A stretch of DNA of 64,000 bases from Pohlia nutans. Taxonomy: Eukaryota > Streptophyta > Bryopsida > Bryales > Mniaceae. Below are positions 61,910-64,000 of the stretch, piece after piece. The notes below the pieces were generated by a model, which was not told the origin of the DNA, ran no database searches, and saw only the letters and a program-made list of their open reading frames with translations. The stretch lies in assembly GCA_022496805.1 (NCBI GenBank), contig CM040086.1, positions 994,501-1,058,500 of the forward strand, written 5' to 3'. The number at the start of each line of letters is the position of its first letter. The first letter of the stretch is position 1. The position numbers and the translations under genes were made by a program.

Positions 61910-62328
61910 GATGGTTACCCCATTACCAACTGGAGCCTTAAACCAACAACTAGGGGCATTTTTCACAATCAATGTTGCAATGGTGTTGGTTTTAGCATGA
62001 GTTACATGTGAAAATGGATTCTCTCTTGTTGATTTTAGTATATGTAAGTGTGGTTATGGATTCTTGGCTGTTGGTTTAAGCATCTTTAGTGTGTGCGATA
62101 CAAATCTTCTTTAAACAGAAACAACTCTTACTACCTATGTGACGTGAATGGGATGTGTCATGCTTCAACTTTGAAAATTTATAACTAATTCATACTTCAT
62201 CTAGAAATTATGTTTCAACTTGTGTTGAAATCTATTTCTTCTTGCCTAACTCTAAAAAATTATAATGCTAAATAATATCAATGTCTCATGTTTGTATTTC
62301 TTATCCAGTTGGGAATGAGGTAACCACC
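61910..62328. mobile_element. inverted-repeat element, family A copy 2
   Basis: Ends gatggttaccccattaccaa / ttgggaatgaggtaaccacc, the same family as 5526-5940. The interior shares words with that copy in reverse, such as the ccaacaac and cataaccacacttacac regions. Confidence 0.6.
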
Positions 62329-62331
62329 TTA

Positions 62332-62769
62332 GATGGTGCAGCATATTTCACACCTAATCAGTAGCTAAGTGGACAGGTGGAGTCCCAAGATGATGCATGA
62401 AGGAAAGGCAGAGAGCATGAAAGCTACTGAATGTTATATTGAAACCAGATGGGGATTATTTATTTGTTCTCTGCAACTGAGTGAACTCAAGGTGATCAGG
62501 TTCAGTGGACTCTTACTTCGTGTAAATTTTTCCCTATTCTCTCACTGTTTGACTCCAAACCAAAAAGTACGAAAAAATCGGGTACTGTGTGGCATACCAG
62601 TTGGCCGGGGACAAGGACTGACTGTTAATTCGTTTTAAAAGCAGTTGCGATCATTTGTTCAAGAACAGGGGTCAGTGTAGAATTTTGAACAGGGTTGGGG
62701 GGGAGGAACCAGCCAAAGTTGGCCTCTCTTTTTTGAAATCATATCCCTATGGTCTCTTCATAATCCGTC
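62332..62769. other. intergenic, no gene recognised
   Basis: An 89-codon plus-strand ORF (62369-62638) has no recognisable features. Confidence 0.4.
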
Positions 62770-62773
62770 TTAA

Positions 62774-63501
62774 CCCCTAGAGGTCGGGCCTATGACCGTG
62801 GAATCATGCTTTATCTGGCACTCAATTTTGTGACAAAGAATAATACAAGAATTCAACTTTATACTTTTAGTAGATGAAGCCGTGTATCTAATACAAATCA
62901 TGATTTTTTCATAAATTTTGGTGAAAATGTGGAATTATTATAGGTTTTTTTAAAGTGATTGTAAAGAAGATTCATATTGATTACAAAATGTACCAAAAAT
63001 TTCAATTTTTTTACCAAAAGTGTAAATTACAATGAAGAAAAGTTTAGTAAATGAAAATCATCAGTGTATCTAAATTTAAATTTTTTTTTGCTACACCTTG
63101 GTAATACCCATCAAACTTGTCATTGCAATAAAACACTCGATTTTCAAAAAAATTCAAAAATTCAAAGTGGAGTAGAAATTAGACTTGGCAAGCTTCATTT
63201 TGTTAGTAGAACTCAAATGCAATGAAAGTCATTTTCATGGCCTAAATTTAGTTTAACCAAAACAAGCAATTTTTTTCAAAATACACTACACGATGTACCG
63301 TTATTACGACTTTTTTTGTAGTTGGGACCCCATGTAAAATCTAAAGATAGCTTGAATGATCTAAAATTAATTTTAAGGAGTGACATGATCAAGCAAAGTC
63401 CTTCACAAAAAGAATTGGATGGAAATCATCCACGTAGCAATTGGAATTGAAAAGTCACTTCCATTCATAAGTTGGTTTTTGGTTTGAGCGGCATTTAGGG
63501 G
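62774..63501. mobile_element. TTAA-flanked MITE, 728 bp
   Basis: Starts cccctagaggtcgg and ends gcatttagggg, between TTAA at 62770-62773 and 63502-63505. The terminal repeat is short. Confidence 0.65.
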
Positions 63502-63766
63502 TTAAAGTTAATTTCCCCAACTCTAAATTCCCCCCTAAACATTAATGTAAGAGTGCAAAACTAGCCCCCTATTTTGTGCATCTTGGAGCCCACATCACAA
63601 AATAACCCCCTCTTTCGAGGACTAGAAATTCCTAAGAGGGTCTTTGGAGACTAATTTAGGATTGTAGGTCTCAAATTTGCACAAAAATATCCTAGGGTGC
63701 CCAAAATGAAAATTTTAGAAAATGTGGCCCATGGTTGAATAGGGCTTGCATTTAAGTCGAGGAGGA

Positions 63767-63790
63767 GGGGGGGGGGGGGGGGGGGGGGGG
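63767..63790. repeat. poly-G run, 24 bp
   Basis: Uninterrupted G tract in a locally inverted-repeat context (ttccccaact near 63512, agttggggag near 63791). The rest of 63506-64000 shows no gene. Confidence 0.95.
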
Positions 63791-64000
63791 AGTTGGGGAG
63801 TTAAGATAAGGGATTTCAATCAATCAAAACGTGACACGTGTCACTACATATTTTTAAATTTCTAATTTTTATTTATTTATTGACATGTCTACATTCAAGT
63901 GGTCGAGTGCCAATTTCAATCAATCGATTTATAACTAACTACCGATTCTCCCCATTCATTGATTTTGAAGCCCTTATGCAAGGCATTGCAACTTTCAAGG

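Overview
This is nuclear DNA of a land plant. The coding evidence is a plant-type FZR/CCS52 (Cdh1) protein, a GDSL esterase, a malectin-like LRR receptor kinase of subfamily I and a plant-type OPA3-like protein. All but FZR are split by GT-AG introns in AT-rich non-coding DNA, and short degenerate CCCTAAA runs of the plant telomere type occur. I cannot place it more precisely; no cluster, rDNA, organelle or viral gene is visible.

Layout. 1-8441 is repeat-rich, with miniature inverted-repeat transposons (MITEs), a possible small secreted-peptide gene (minus, 6398-6625) and a doubtful 52-codon ORF (5345-5503). 8442-10161 (minus) is a four-exon GDSL esterase/lipase of 375 residues. 10440-17320 is intergenic repeats. 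17321-28414 (minus) is a 14-exon receptor kinase gene whose exons I rebuilt from splice sites and phase; every junction fits, but one LRR exon is 73 nt instead of 72, which breaks the frame. 28415-39370 is intergenic, dominated by MITEs and a roughly 1 kb foldback repeat. 39371-45049 (plus) is a four-exon OPA3-like gene with transposon-filled introns. 46578-48131 (minus) is an uninterrupted 517-codon FZR/CCS52B-type APC/C activator, convergent with OPA3. 48132-64000 holds no intact gene that I recognise: repeats, microsatellites and a decayed reading frame of unknown origin (about 55290-58830, minus) cut by transposons.

The genes share no pathway: surface signalling (receptor kinase), secreted esterase, mitochondrial membrane-associated OPA3-like protein, and cell-cycle control (FZR). 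The striking content is the mobile DNA. At least ten non-autonomous elements have CCC...GGG ends flanked on both sides by TTAA (piggyBac-like signature). There are also CACTA-like elements with 3-bp duplications, PIF/Harbinger-like elements with TAA/TTA, Mutator-like elements with 8-9-bp duplications, and mariner/Stowaway-like elements with TA. Several are nested, so relative ages can be read. No transposase gene is visible, so family assignments rest on termini and target duplications only.
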